From assembly GCA_963921425.1 (NCBI GenBank), contig OY992832.1, positions 13,639,249-13,703,248 of the forward strand: a DNA stretch of 64,000 nucleotides. Reading direction: 5' to 3'. The stretch is from Dryas octopetala (lineage: Eukaryota > Streptophyta > Magnoliopsida > Rosales > Rosaceae). Made by a program: the position numbers and the translations under genes. Below the pieces are notes generated by a model, which searched no databases, was not told the origin of the DNA, and was given only the letters and a program-made list of their open reading frames with translations. This document shows positions 48,811 to 61,624 of this stretch, piece by piece (within the stretch, counting starts at the first letter, position 1; each line of letters opens with the position of its first letter).

Positions 48811-49584
48811 TGTCACAATGTATATTTCACATCATACATGAAGTGTTTGATATAAACTGTAGTTGGAGGTACGCAAAGTTGTGCTTTATTTCTTTAAACT
48901 TTTATGATATGATTTCCTGAAAGTGCTGATATTTTTATCTTGTCTGGAGTTGACACCTATGAATTAGAATTGTGCATCATTCAATCAAAGAGGCTGTCAT
49001 AAATTACAGCTAATGAAAAAATTGACATTGAGCCATTGAGGGCTATGTTGAATGATGCCGTGTTGCGCACTAGAATCTCCTCAGCAACAGTTTGGTCTAC
49101 ATATCAGTTAAACTATCACTGTTGTGGAGCTTTTGCTATCAATGCAAATCAATAAACCCATTTGAAGCAAGCTTTTTCTTGGTGGCTTTTTTTTGTGCTT
49201 CAAGGTAGAGTGCTAGGTGCCAATGCAATTTGCTTCGGTCATCACTAACTCTCTACATGAGTGTCCAGGCATATGCATAGAACATGAAATCCTCAAAATA
49301 GGATCAGAGTTTGACTTTAATTGTTGACTTTATTTGAAGAAATAAAAGAACATAAATAAGCAAGACTCTTTGCTTAATCTTAAATAAATGTTTGAAGGGT
49401 TTATTGCTGTTAGGTATGGGGCAAAGTGGCAGTGGTGCAGTTTGAATGTTTGATATAGGGAATGGCCAGGTGCTACTAACTCACACCTACCATGAGGAAC
49501 ACAAATATGATTCAATTTAAGAGGGGTGGTGTTGTGTGGGGGCATACTCAAAAACTGTACATGCTTTTGTTCATTTGATGAAAG

Positions 49585-49635
49585 AGGAGAAGAAGAGAAG
49601 AGGAGAAGAGGAGAAGAGGAGAAGAGGAGGGAGGG
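49585..49635. repeat. GAGGAGAA minisatellite
   Basis: About five purine-only units of AGGAGAAG ending in a G-run. Confidence 0.8.
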
Positions 49636-52600
49636 GGGGCCAAAAGGATACTAAAACAAGACACAATTATGCAATTCCCTTTTCATTCTTCATGGGGGTC
49701 AATTTGTAGGGGGACATGGCACACCACTTCTCTCCCTTTTTAGATGCATTTGCAAAATGGGACCAACCCCCTCTAGCTAAACCCCAATCTTTGATCAACA
49801 CCACCTCACAAACACAAACAAACACAGACACAAGCACCAAACCCAAAACCCCAAGTCAAAAAAACAAACAAGTCTTCTTACTCAAATAATAAATTTATAT
49901 AAAATGATCAAAAGCATGCATATCTCCATTTTTTTCCTTCCACAGCACTATCCAGACAGACCAGCCATTTCTTCAAAAAACATTCATGGTCCACATGCAA
50001 CCCCTCTTAAACATGTCTCTGTTGGAAAAATATGGCAGTCCCTAATCCCATTTAAAGCAAAGGAACACAGTCATACCAGCCTACTTGCCTATGTACATTA
50101 TTTATTTATTTTCAACCTTCATATGAATATGCTCCCCACCTTACCTGGTCTGAAGCACCCTCTCTCTCCTTCTCTCTCTACAATATAACTCCATATATCT
50201 ATTTATTGTTACACCATTAATTGATGATCAGAAGCAAATGGGAAAAGTAAGAAGCAAAGAAAGAAGCTGATCAAAATGGGAAGCTCAACTCAAGTATGCC
50301 CCTACTACTCTCCATATGACTGCAATCATCATCAAAAAGAGATACTTCTTTTTTCAAAAAAGTAGAAAACAAAAGAATTTGCACTTGTGGTCAAGCGGGT
50401 ATTCGCACCATGAGGTCCCCACAGGCTTGCCCATCTTGAGACATGAAACGATGGGCTGAAAGGTCTTACCTAAGCCTATTTTGACATCGTTATTAATTAG
50501 CTAGGATTGGACATGAACTCCATGGTCCTAATCAATTTCATCATGCCTTTACTTTTGATTAGGGAACCAAAAACAAAATTATTGGGAATCTAAGCTCATG
50601 CTTAACCATGTACAATCCTTGCTTTGGAATCACAAACCCCCTCTTAAGTCACCTTCGTTATCTTTTTGTCACACTTTATTATATATATAATATTAATTAG
50701 TGATGATCCATCTTGTCATGCATGTTTTTTCAACTTTAGATAAATGTGTTATCCTCTCCTACACTGCTCTACATGGTAGACCATTATAGTCAGAATGTTT
50801 TTAATTATTTTGGACACAATTAAAGTGTCACATAGATCAGTGATCACCAACCCCTCGTCCAATCCTGGCCTTGAAAAGTAGCCGACAGACTCATATTTAT
50901 TGGCATTACCATGTGATTTGTGGCCTCAAACAATTAACTCTCTCACCCATTTGGTTGGTTCTTCTTTTTTGGTACTCCTCCCAATGGATATCATATCAAG
51001 AATTAATTGTAATATATATTTGGGAAAACAACCAATCATAGTTTTGTTTATTTTCTTGTTTTTCCTGATTGGGAAATAAGCCTTATTAGGGGTCCTCTGA
51101 TCACACTACTTAATTAAACAAGATGGAATTTGTATGAATTATTTTGTAGTGGCAATGATATCCTAAAAAGCTAAAGCCAAGATTATGTCACCGGTTGACA
51201 ACAAAGGTCTAGAAAGCTGAGTCCAGCTAGAATCCAGTTGAATTGGATTCGATCTATAAGCAGCATTTTCGATCATATATTTCAGCTTTTAGAAAGCAAT
51301 GCAATATTTCTTTTTCTCGATCAATACAGGGAGTGCTATCTACTTGAATAGTAAAACTGTTCATGCAGAGATTGCATGATGTATATATATTTGTAGTCAA
51401 CTAGATATATATATATATATCAGCTTGTAGGTATATATTAGCTAGCTAGGTCTTCTGTTTACCTTATCTTAACATAATATTGCTAGCTGGCCACGAAAAT
51501 GAGGAGAAATAAAGAATGTTATGTGATGGGATTGTTAGACACCATAAGTGTATTAGGTGATGATAATATAAGAAAAAGACAAACACAATAAATATATACA
51601 TCGATACATAACTTCATGTTTTACTTTGTGGCATGATATTAATTGTGAAAACAAAATTATGGATTAAAACTATATAAAAATATTCCTCTCCTAATATTTT
51701 TCCAACATATTTAACGTTTAAATTTATTAGTGTTGTGACTAAAGTCTATATCCTATTGAACCAGCTAGTAACAAAACAATAATGAAATCAAGCACACAAG
51801 CATGCAAAGAAGAAGAAGAAGAAGAAGGGTGGTAATTGGTAAAGTAGTGCATGTGTTTGATTTTGCAGTCTTAAGACTTATCTTGAAGATATGAGATTAC
51901 ACATGCAATTATGAAGAGAAGAGGTTGAGCTCTCTATTTTTGTTAGTCATGGGCACGTACAAGGTACACCAATAATTCTGGATGGTTCGAGTACCAGGTG
52001 GGGAATTGACTAATTAACTTGAAGCTGCGACATCATGAACAGTGTCCCCTAAATTTTGGGGCACTTATCCGACAAGATCGAGTGCACAAACAGCCGCTAC
52101 GTACCCCTAGCTAGCTAACTACCTTCTGGATAAACGTACACCCTTTACTATCAAATTATCAATATATAGTTAAAAGTTATAGCCCCACCCATCAACTATC
52201 AAGCTGAGGTGAAGCTCCCATTTCTCTAACAAGTAAAATCATCACGTACTGGTACTGCTCCATCCATATACTTATCTATCTATCAATGAAAGTGAGAGTA
52301 AAAGTGAATCACTGTATGTGAATGTGAATGAAAGCACACACGTATAAAACCAAAAGGCCAACAGTCACGCCAACATTTCCTGTGTTTTTTTTTTTTTGGC
52401 CAACATTAATTAATTTCCTGTTATATGCTTACAAAGATGTCAAATCCTCAACTAGCTAGCTTCGTGATCCATCATAGTGGGTTTTAATTCGACATGATCG
52501 ATCAGTTCCTCTTGACCAGTGAAAATTTGATAGACACTGTAGTAATCTGATGAATAGATATTTTTAATTTTTTTATCTTGTACTTATATTTTAAAACCGC

Positions 52601-54096
52601 GTCGTTTTTTGGTTTAAGAGTTAAAAATTATACAAAAATTTGAAACGCTATAATCTTAGACATACATATCAAATCAACACTAAAGAAAACAATAAAGATC
52701 GTGTATATTGTGAATTGTGTTGTCAATTTGGTTTGGTGCATGCATGACGTGGTGGAAATGGCATCATGTATATGTTATCTATTATTAAAGCTAGCTAGCT
52801 AGGGAGATTTCCCCTTTACATGATTTCTTTCTACTCTTTTGATCTTTGTTTTGGTCTTCTTTTCCTTTTATGCATGTGATTGAGGGCATGCCCCAGCTGG
52901 GTGGTACAAGCCAAGTACTGGAATTTAGTTACTCAATGCATGCATGTCACTTCCCATTTTTCCTTTCTGCATATGATCATCATGATGATCTTGTTGTCGG
53001 CCAATTAATCAGCGAAGCTGCCTTTGTCGGCGAGCAAAGGATAAGAGCTATATATCGATCTGTACGTGCTACTACAAATGAATCTTCTTACCATATAGTC
53101 ACTAATTTTATGGTCATTAATTATGTGACCAATTGCCTTATCCCTAATTTTATTTTTAGTTTATGGTAATTTATCCCTATTTTTAGTAGGAAAGTGGAAA
53201 AACGGAGATATAGTCACTAATCGATCTTTCAGTTATGCATATATGCTTGTGACAGTATAATTTTGAAATTATATATGTGACATGATACAAGTTATAAACT
53301 TGAAATGAATCTTATATCTAATACAATAATTTACAGTACCGTATATTTGGATAAATTTACTACAACTATGTCTGAGGGTCAATGACAATTGCACATGTTC
53401 TCATTTATATGATAGATCTATTTAGATAGTTAAATTGTAGAAGATATCAATATAGAAGTGATAATAGTAATAGATTCGCGCGCACTAATTCATAACATAT
53501 AACTAACGGAGAGGAGAGTATTCTATAATTTTCTTAAATCTTAAGAATTGGGGTTTATAGGATCTTAAAAGTCCTCATCTAAAAAGAAAAACAACTTGAA
53601 GATATTTCTCCTTAGTGTCGTCAAGTCGTGGTGAAATGTCGAAAAGTCTAGATTGAAGAGTGACGTTTATGATGAAGAGCTTTGCATGAATATTCTGGAC
53701 AATTACAAACAACCCCAATTAAGCTGCTAATTTAAAGACCCTTAATTAAAAAGTGCAAAAGATAGAAAATCGTACCCTCATGTGTTCCATGTCCCAATCA
53801 GGCATTAAGACGTTGACGCTAGATGGTTAACCCTAATTTGCTCATTCTCCAACCTGAAGATCATTTTATTGGAAAATTTGGATTGTGTAAGCAACACCTG
53901 ATATTAATGTGCCCTATATATAGAACTTGCTATATATGCCTTCATTATGGATGATATGCATGATATATATATGCTTTCAATTCCTCTCATAACTATTAAG
54001 ACACCTATACGGAAAGTCAACAAACATGACAAAAACAAGTTTGATGTACGTAATGGCATCACCAGAAAAACAAACAATGGTGCGAAAAGAAACCAT

Positions 54097-54097
<1 letters not shown>

Positions 54098-54128
<31 letters not shown>
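54098..54128. repeat. (CT)n microsatellite
   Basis: About 15 CT dinucleotides. Confidence 0.9.
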
Positions 54129-54131
<3 letters not shown>

Positions 54132-54608
54132 ATTTTCTTTAATTATTTTCCTAATAAATATAAACAAAACATGGTTTACATTGCATGGGGGGTTAATTAT
54201 TAGCCAGGCTAATAATTAAGGTGGCCCAAGTGGGTCCATATTAAAGCTCAGATACATGTCAATTTCCATAGACATAACATATATATGGGTTAGAATTTGA
54301 GACAAACAATATATAGGATTTATATTGGGGGAAATTCATGAGCTTGAAACTTGTTCTACAGCTTTGAATGTGCCACATATATATGTTACCTGCTTTGGAC
54401 ATGTTCCATAGCCCTCATCATCATTTTGTTACTTGATTACTTTTTCACCTGAAGAAGATAAAAAGATTCCACCAATAATTCAACAAGGTAGGGTTGCTCA
54501 TGAAAGTCCTCACTCCATCATTACACAAATAGGAAGCTGAGTTTTAATTAATTTTGCTTCCTGTGTGCAGCAGCCAGCAGGATTTAAAACCCAATTAAAA
54601 CTACCATG

Positions 54609-54664
54609 TAAAACCATGATCATTGTGTACCATATTAAACCATGATCATTGTGTACCATGTTAA
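54609..54664. repeat. Tandem duplication of 27 bp
   Basis: Two adjacent copies of a unit starting AACCATGATCATTGTGTACC; a third partial copy is suggested by the preceding ACCATGTAA. Confidence 0.75.
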
Positions 54665-55846
54665 AATAAACATGCACAATCTCCAAAGCTTTTTCAAGTA
54701 CTTTCAAATCTACACACACACACACAAAAAAAAAAAGTTAGTAGCCATGCATCTTTTGCATTGACTGATCTACCATGAAATAGTATTAATTCAAACCCAA
54801 AAGTTTACATGCATGTGATTAAGGAATAGTTTACACATATTATACCAAAATTTGAATCTCTAGCAGCCAATTAGCATTAAGTCAAGTCTGTGTGTTAAAT
54901 CATGGTAACTAGCCAATAATTAATTAATTAACTCCCAAGTACTGTCACAATGCAACAGGATCCTGACTTAACGATACAGTAATTATTCCCTTTATATCTT
55001 GAATAAAAACGTATCCATGTTTGTTGTGTCAGTGACAATTTTTTCCATGTTACACCCAAAGGGCAGCATGATATTAGGGACCACAATACGGGTCTCTTAA
55101 AGTTAATCATGTCTTAAAAAGCTGTTAACGAAAAAATTTAGGTTTTCTATGTTCTTTGTGTGCTGGAATTTATTGGTTATTGTACTATATATTTAATTAT
55201 CGATCATAGTGCATGCATGATTTCTATTTTAATCCTAGCAAGATACTTTTTTTTTGGCCAAAATCCTAGCAAGATACTTAATTAATAATTAGCTTCTCTC
55301 CTAGCTAGCTCGTGCAACAAGATCACCTTCATGTGAACATATATATTTTCCCCCACAAAAATTGTAATACCATGATTGACCAATGTGAATATATTGCTGT
55401 ACAGCCTTGAGCCTTTTGTTAGTGCATGCAGATTTGTTTATTTTGTACTCTACCGCTCTACGTACATAAGGAATATATGCATGAAAGAACTAATATAAAT
55501 GGACCAATTAATGTTGCTCTGTTTCATTGTTATGATGCTGTTTGTTTTAGTTTGATGCTTGTTGTTTCATTGGTTTGAATTTTCTGCCTTTGTGGCTTCT
55601 TAATGGAATGGTTTCCAATTGGTCAAAAAAAAAAAAAAGTACTTTCACGCAAAAAAAAAAAAAACTATCGATCCTATGCATGCTTGTTGCCTTAATTATC
55701 ATTTATCAATTACCATAATCTGACTTAATTGTCAAATTTCTATCATTTGTGATCCTTTTGTTTATTGACTTAATTCTCCATAAGAGTAGTACTACTCGAT
55801 TTTCCAACTGTACATTTTCAGTATCGAGACTTCAACGTACGTACTA

Positions 55847-55872
55847 GAATATATATATATATATATATATAT
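55847..55872. repeat. (AT)n microsatellite
   Basis: About 12-13 AT units. Confidence 0.9.
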
Positions 55873-56990
55873 TCCATAAATATTTTGTTAGTATGCGAAT
55901 ATTTTCAGTAAATATTTTGTTAAGTGCATGCAGATATCTTAAAAATATATGAAACATTTTCAACGCTTGTGTTAATTTAAACGTTCGAACGTTTTATGTA
56001 TGTATTTTTCATAATATCCGCATGAATTTAACCGCACCTTAAGTGCACATGCAGTATTGTATACTCTATTACTCATTGAACCAAGAAATATTGTGCAATA
56101 CTAATTCATGTATAGCATCTTGAGTTACATTTTTATCTCTTATATGAGATTAAAGCAAGTTGTGAAAAAGGAAGGTGAGTTCATTCCTACATATAGAGAT
56201 TATAACAACAAATCCCAATGATTTATATATGTAAGTAACCATCGATTCAACCCAATAATTAAGGACATGCATGTTATCACATATTCCAATTCCATTCCAT
56301 CTTGGTTTCAAAAGCCTATCCCAAATTCCAATTTGGAAGTGTCTTTTAAGTTGCTTTTAGAAACAAAATAATTAAAAAGTTCCATAGCACTATGTAAAGT
56401 TCAAGACGACCACTTATTGCAGTAAAAAAATTTCATACGGTTCATACCTAATAATATTCTCCATTTCATAGTCTCATCATTAAAACCACTAAATCAAAAT
56501 TAAAATAATAGAAAAATAAGGGTTCAAGCATTTAAACTTATTCTTATAATGTTACAAAAAAAATCTTGCATGTAACATGTGTATTCCCCTATACTCTCAC
56601 AATATCTTCTCACATATTAATTATGTGATCATTTATTATGAAATGAAAATATATATACTTTTTACATGCAAGTTTTTATTTGACACATACAACAAGATCA
56701 AATGCGTTATATTTTCTTGTCTTCCTATTTTTCAATCTAAAAAACAAATGAAGATAACGAGAGAGAATGGAATAGAGAGCAAGGATTTGTTTTAGCAATG
56801 ATATTGTAATTCATATCACATTCACGTCTTTTGATTATGATTATACAATAAACAAATAATAAAATAATTGCAATCTGTATCCATGTTCATAATTACCAAA
56901 TTTCCTCGAGATGTTAAACCCAAAAATAATTTAATAAAATAAAGAAAAAAAATCTGAGGAGGGAAAAAGTCAACGGTCAAAGATTTGCAT

Positions 56991-57460
56991 TACTGTGTGT
57001 CTCCCACACAAGGCACCACACTCCCTCACCTCTATAACTCTCAACACACATTCGGTCCGAGTCGGATAACATTCCCAAAATCCCTCTCACACTCACACCA
57101 AGCACTATGCGTCCCACTTGGGTGCGGGCCTACCTGCTTCCTCGGTGCACCCGCCTCCGACCCAAGCCCAATTCCCCCACCCCCGACCTCCCTTCACATT
57201 TTCCCACTCAATTTTTGTTTTTTTTTTCCTAATTCTTTTCCTCCGCCTCATCTTGCTGGCTTCCTGGCCATCCGATCCTATTACCAGTCGGGGTTTTGAC
57301 CAGTCAATGCGTTGCGGCGTGCGACACGTGAGTCTTAGATTAGGGCCAAAAGGGGGTGGACAAGCGACAACTCAGGTGGGGCGTTGACACGTGGTCAGCT
57401 CCGGACATTCTCGCTAGCTGGAGTGGTGTTCAGGTGACGTGGCGATGATGTCAGCTTCAC
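56991..57460. promoter_or_regulatory. GC-richer block dense in ACGT-core motifs
   Basis: This block departs sharply from the AT-rich background. It contains CACGTG twice (GACACGTGAG near 57323 and GACACGTGGT near 57387), GTGACGTGGC near 57433, W-box-type TTGACC, and TGTCTC at 56998-57003, the core auxin-response element. It lies 4.2-4.6 kb upstream of the GH3 gene. No coding gene was recognised. It may be a distal enhancer, or the promoter of a non-coding RNA. Function is inference. Confidence 0.5.
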
Positions 57461-59775
57461 AAATCCTTTTACAGTTTTACAGTTTTACCCAATAACCTAT
57501 CTTCAATTCTTGGCCAAATAAAGGGTTTAATTTCTTACTCACTTCTTTAATTCAAGGAAGAATATTATCCTATATGTAAAAAATAAATATCACCATATAT
57601 ACAGCGCACACGGCACATCAAATTAAAATATAACAACATAAATTGAGCATAATTTATTTATTTATATGTATAAAATAAAACAAATAAATGAAGTTACATG
57701 ATAAACTAGGTAGTGTTACACTCATTTTCACCTTATTAAAGGTGGAAGCTTTGTGAGACTCAAATTGAAGGAAAAAAAACTATATATGGTTCTTTAAAAT
57801 TGACAACAAAAGCTATATATGGTTCTTTGAAAATAGTTCGAACTATTTTCAGGAATGTAAAGATGAGTTATAGACTTCTAGTTATTAGTTACCACTTGAG
57901 CTAGCTACAAAGCTTCCCAATTTCTACACTTTTGTTTTGAGTACATATAAAGCATAGTTGTCCGGTTGAGTTAAAGTCAATAAATGCATAGGTATGTCAA
58001 AATTGTCCCTTAAAATCTTGACTGGCATTGGCATTGCGTGTGGTATAATTGTATAAATAAGATTATCTTTGACCTAAATGACCTTATAATCGGACATGTT
58101 AGGTACGTATCGACTGTGAGGACTGATAGTACTACTCCTTGAGTTCCATGCATGTATTTTTCTTAAGTGTTTTTGTGCCTTCCGTATAGTATCTGCTTGG
58201 AAATCATTATCAGTCTCATTCTGATCGATTTGCAAGCAGCAAGTGAATACATAGATACTCTCTATAAGACATTTATACACACACACGTTTAGTGAAAATA
58301 TTTGGTGAGCTTTATCGAGTCAAAATATTTAAAAGGAAAGGTAGGCCAATTAATTAAAATGATAAACTTGAAAAAAAAAAAAAAAAACTAAAAGAACGAA
58401 ATAAAGAAATAGCTTTTCAAGAAGGCGAATTTGAAAATTCAAGTCAAACTTTAATGTGTGAATTAATTATTGGTCTAACTTTTAGGTAGTTCTCCTTACA
58501 ATGTTAGAAATGTTTTAAATTCAAATCTTTCTTAATTCCTACAATATAGATATAAATAACAAGTTGAACCTTGATGGCAGTGTGTATCCTGCTCTTTTGC
58601 TAATTATAGGAGCACAAAGAAATCATGTTTGCCAATCTAATCACCCAACAATGTTAATATGATAAGCTCCAACTAGTCATATGATAGAAATGATCTCACC
58701 AAATTTAGGCAAGAGAAGTTTTGTGGTTTTCTATCTCATGCCAGCTAATAGTTAAGGTCGACGACGCCTTCATTCTTATATCATGACTTTCTATTAGAAT
58801 TTGTTCATAATTAGTATAAATAATTTTTCATAAAACTCTCTATTTGCCATCCACTCTACTAATTGTTAGGTTAACTTGGATTTTATTTCTATTTTATTTT
58901 TATAATAGTACAATATTTCTAGTTTGGTGTGTAAGTAGTAAATGACCATTTAGTCTAATGGCAGCTCCTAATTTCTCTTTTTTAAGAGGAAGTCATGCAT
59001 GAATTCAAATATGATGAACATCAATTGTTGATAATAATAAATAAAAAATGCATTAGCATGTACTAATTAAATATACTCTTATGGGGTTCCGTTTTCCATA
59101 TTAGCTGTTATTGTGTAGGCTCTACTAATTATAGAAGGTAATTACATTGCAACTCCTCTCAAATTGAATGAAATTATCCAATCTAAAAGCAGTGGGACAA
59201 ACGAAATCTTATGTCATCCTCACCAAATCCTTCACTAAAATATTATCTTAATAAGATTCTTATCCTATTAGAACTCTAATTCAGTACTTCTAGCTTAGCT
59301 GTAGCATATATTTTTTTTGGGTCGGAAAATAGTATAAGTCACTCTAGAAGTTCTATTATTGTGTTGAATCTATAGCCTAAATTTCAACACCACCCATATT
59401 TACATCAAAGGAAAATCAAATTTCCTTCCACATTCTTTTTTAAGATCATACACCTCTCTCGTAGTGAATAGTCACAACAAAAGTTGGTGATTGATTTCCC
59501 TTTTAGTCATGTTTTTGTTAGATATGTCTTTGTATCTCAAGCTCTTCCACCCTTCTTCCAATTAAAGATGCTCTAATTATCTCACCATATATATCAAATT
59601 TCAAGTGTATTTAATATCTCCAACCATTCCATATATATATGCATTGTATTAAACATTTCGGTACTATGAAAATGAATTTTACCGAATTTAACTAATAAGT
59701 GTGATGTGTAGGTGATTATGCATTTGAAATTTCACTTGAAGATATTGTACAAAGTTGATACGAATATTTTAATCC
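57461..59775. other. Intergenic AT-rich DNA
   Basis: No gene or strong repeat seen. An inverted motif GAAAATAGTTCGAACTATTTTC at 57830-57851 is a perfect 22-bp palindrome (halves of 11). An A-run occurs at about 58371-58387. Confidence 0.55.
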
Positions 59776-60330
59776 TTATTTAAAAATAAAAAACAATGTT
59801 GACTGCCACGTTGGAGTTTCTGCCGAAGAACGGTGCCGAATGCACTGCCACAAAATTAAGTACGTGAAGGCACAGGCACTGAACGTCCAATTAGACACGT
59901 GTTGACCAATCGAGCTGGCAGCCAGCTGGCTGGTCCCCACTTGGATAACTTTACCGTACACAACTGCACACACAATTCTTCTCCCAGTGCTCCCTCCCTA
60001 CAACACTCGCGATACATTGACTTAAAATATCGCGTTCGACTCGTGGTTACGCCGTTTTCCATTTTGGTTTACCGGGTAATGCCAGAGTTAACTAATAAAT
60101 ATAAAAAATTAGGGAAATGGCTGCCGGTATATTGTGAAACATCCGTGGTACAAGCGCGCATGTAAAGAGTGTACTTACCGCGGGTTTACCGGATATTGCC
60201 GGTTGAACATGTTTTGTTATGAGTTATGGCCCTTAAACACCTTCAGAAGGTGGGTTCTATATCCCGGTTTTCCTTATACGACAAGTACACCTTTGCTGTG
60301 TGCAGTGTAGTACCCCACCACTTTCCGAAG
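59776..60330. promoter_or_regulatory. GC-richer block upstream of GH3
   Basis: A second compositionally distinct block, 1.3-1.85 kb upstream of the GH3 ATG. It contains the G-box ACACGTGTTGACC near 59895 (also a W-box), the palindromic AGCTGGCAGCCAGCT near 59911, and repeated TACCG(G/C) motifs (GTTTACCGG twice). Candidate upstream control region of the GH3 gene; inference. Confidence 0.45.
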
Positions 60331-60726
60331 ACAACAAAAGTAAACAAATTAAAAAAGATTTTAAAATTGGGTTAAAAACTTAAGCTTGCAAAAGTCAAAA
60401 TTCATTTAGTGGGATTTCCCTGAAAAATTGAAATTCGTCACCTGGGTAGTTGCTTCACAGTGAAAATTGCTTTATTTTCTTCGAAATTTTTAACAGATGA
60501 TATGTCAACATTTTATTATTAAAAACAAAAAAGTTTTCTTCAAATAAAATTTGATAACATAACAATTTGTATTGTTATATTATAAATTTGAATTATTAAT
60601 TAGATTAACTCTTAATTGGATATATGATTTAGATTAATAATATGATAACATAGCATTATTATATGTTGTTAAGACTATCTGTGTGATGAGCATTGGTTTA
60701 AAAGTAAAATATTATTGCAAGTGATT

Positions 60727-61033
60727 GAGAAAATTATACGTTTGGTCCACTTATTATTTTATAAATCTCATTTTAGTTCATAATTTTTTTTTTAAGTTTT
60801 ATATTGATCAACGAATTATTTGATGTATTCTATTTTGGTCCAAAATAGACAATTTTATCCTTCAAAGTCAACTTATTGATACAAAACTGAGGGGTAAAAT
60901 TGTTCAGTTTTGCCTAATTTGAAACAAAATGTAATATTTCAGACAATTTATGGACCAATATGAAACTTAAAAAAAATTGTGGACAAAAACGAAATTTATG
61001 AAATAATAAGTAAACCAAACGCATAATTTACTC
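60727..61033. mobile_element. Fold-back MITE in the GH3 promoter
   Basis: 307 bp. The left end GAGAAAATTATACGTTTGG and the complement of the right end GAGTAAATTATGCGTTTGG pair well, and matching continues inward (CTTATTATTT, TAAGTTT, TATTGGTC). Flanking 9-mers CAAGTGATT (60718-60726) and TAAGTGATA (61034-61042) share AAGTGAT, a probable eroded Mutator-type duplication. It ends about 390 bp before the TATA box of GH3. Confidence 0.8.
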
Positions 61034-61425
61034 TAAGTGATAGATATAAAATTTTGAGACTTAACTGGATAAACAAGTGTTACTTAGTGTAACCCCCATT
61101 ATTCTTTCTTTTCTTTAAGTTAAAGAAGTAGAAATTTAAAATCAAAACGTTTCAAAATATAGAACAATAGTTAGTTTGTGTAACACACCATTGTAGTTTG
61201 ACCTTGAATGCATCGAAACTCTATGTTTTTATGTGTCAAAGAAGCATGTTCAGAAAAGGAAAACAAATCATGATTCATGACCAAAAAAAATAAGAAAAGG
61301 AAAACAAAATGATATCAACTTATCAAGGATGCATTTTACACTTATGCCCTTCATTATATTGTTTTGTTTTCTTTCTAATCCCCATAGCCTGTAGGTGAAG
61401 CAAAGCCAACTCCAATTTCTTGCTC

Positions 61426-61432
61426 TATAAAA
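61426..61432 (+). promoter_or_regulatory. TATA box of the GH3 gene
   Basis: TATAAAA in the context GCTCTATAAAACCCC, 199 bp upstream of the ATG; transcription would start shortly before the CT tract. Confidence 0.7.
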
Positions 61433-61492
61433 CCCCGGCTCGCTCCTTCTTTTTCCCCCACACCTAAACCATCTTCCTTGTCATAACCATCT

Positions 61493-61566
<74 letters not shown>
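61493..61566 (+). repeat. Long (CT)n tract in the GH3 5' UTR
   Basis: About 35 uninterrupted CT dinucleotides between the TATA box and the ATG, so very probably transcribed as leader. CT-rich leaders are common in plant genes, but a tract this long is hypervariable and could affect transcription or translation. Confidence 0.92.
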
Positions 61567-61569
<3 letters not shown>

Positions 61570-61624
61570 GTACACTTTCAAAGCCATCTCTTTCTCTCTA
61601 TTTGCAAGTACAAAAAACAACACC

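Larger units (their letters stand above)
48549..56990. other. Gene-poor AT-rich intergenic region
   Basis: No convincing gene over about 8.4 kb. It includes a small hairpin at 48768-48810, a GAGGAGAA minisatellite at 49585-49635, microsatellites (CT at 54098-54128, AT at 55847-55872), a 27-bp tandem repeat at 54609-54664 and poly(A) runs at 55625-55638 and 55650-55664. ORFs, such as one at 52846-53169, carry no recognisable domain. Confidence 0.55.

Noticed and set aside
50375..50480. Possible tRNA-like or SINE sequence around TGGTCAAGCGGG
   Set aside because: No matching acceptor stem or T-loop (no GGTTCGANNCC at the right distance).
52846..53169. 107-codon ORF in the gene desert
   Set aside because: No recognisable motif, no splice partners and no neighbouring promoter signals; probably chance.
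55520..55640. Possible LINE 3' tail ending in poly(A)
   Set aside because: Resembles tails with TTCCAATTGGTCAAAA, but no coding remnant or target duplication could be shown.
56985..57387. Overlapping ORFs of 104 and 89 codons in the GC-richer block
   Set aside because: Pro/Ser-rich frames without domain, stop soon after; composition explains them.
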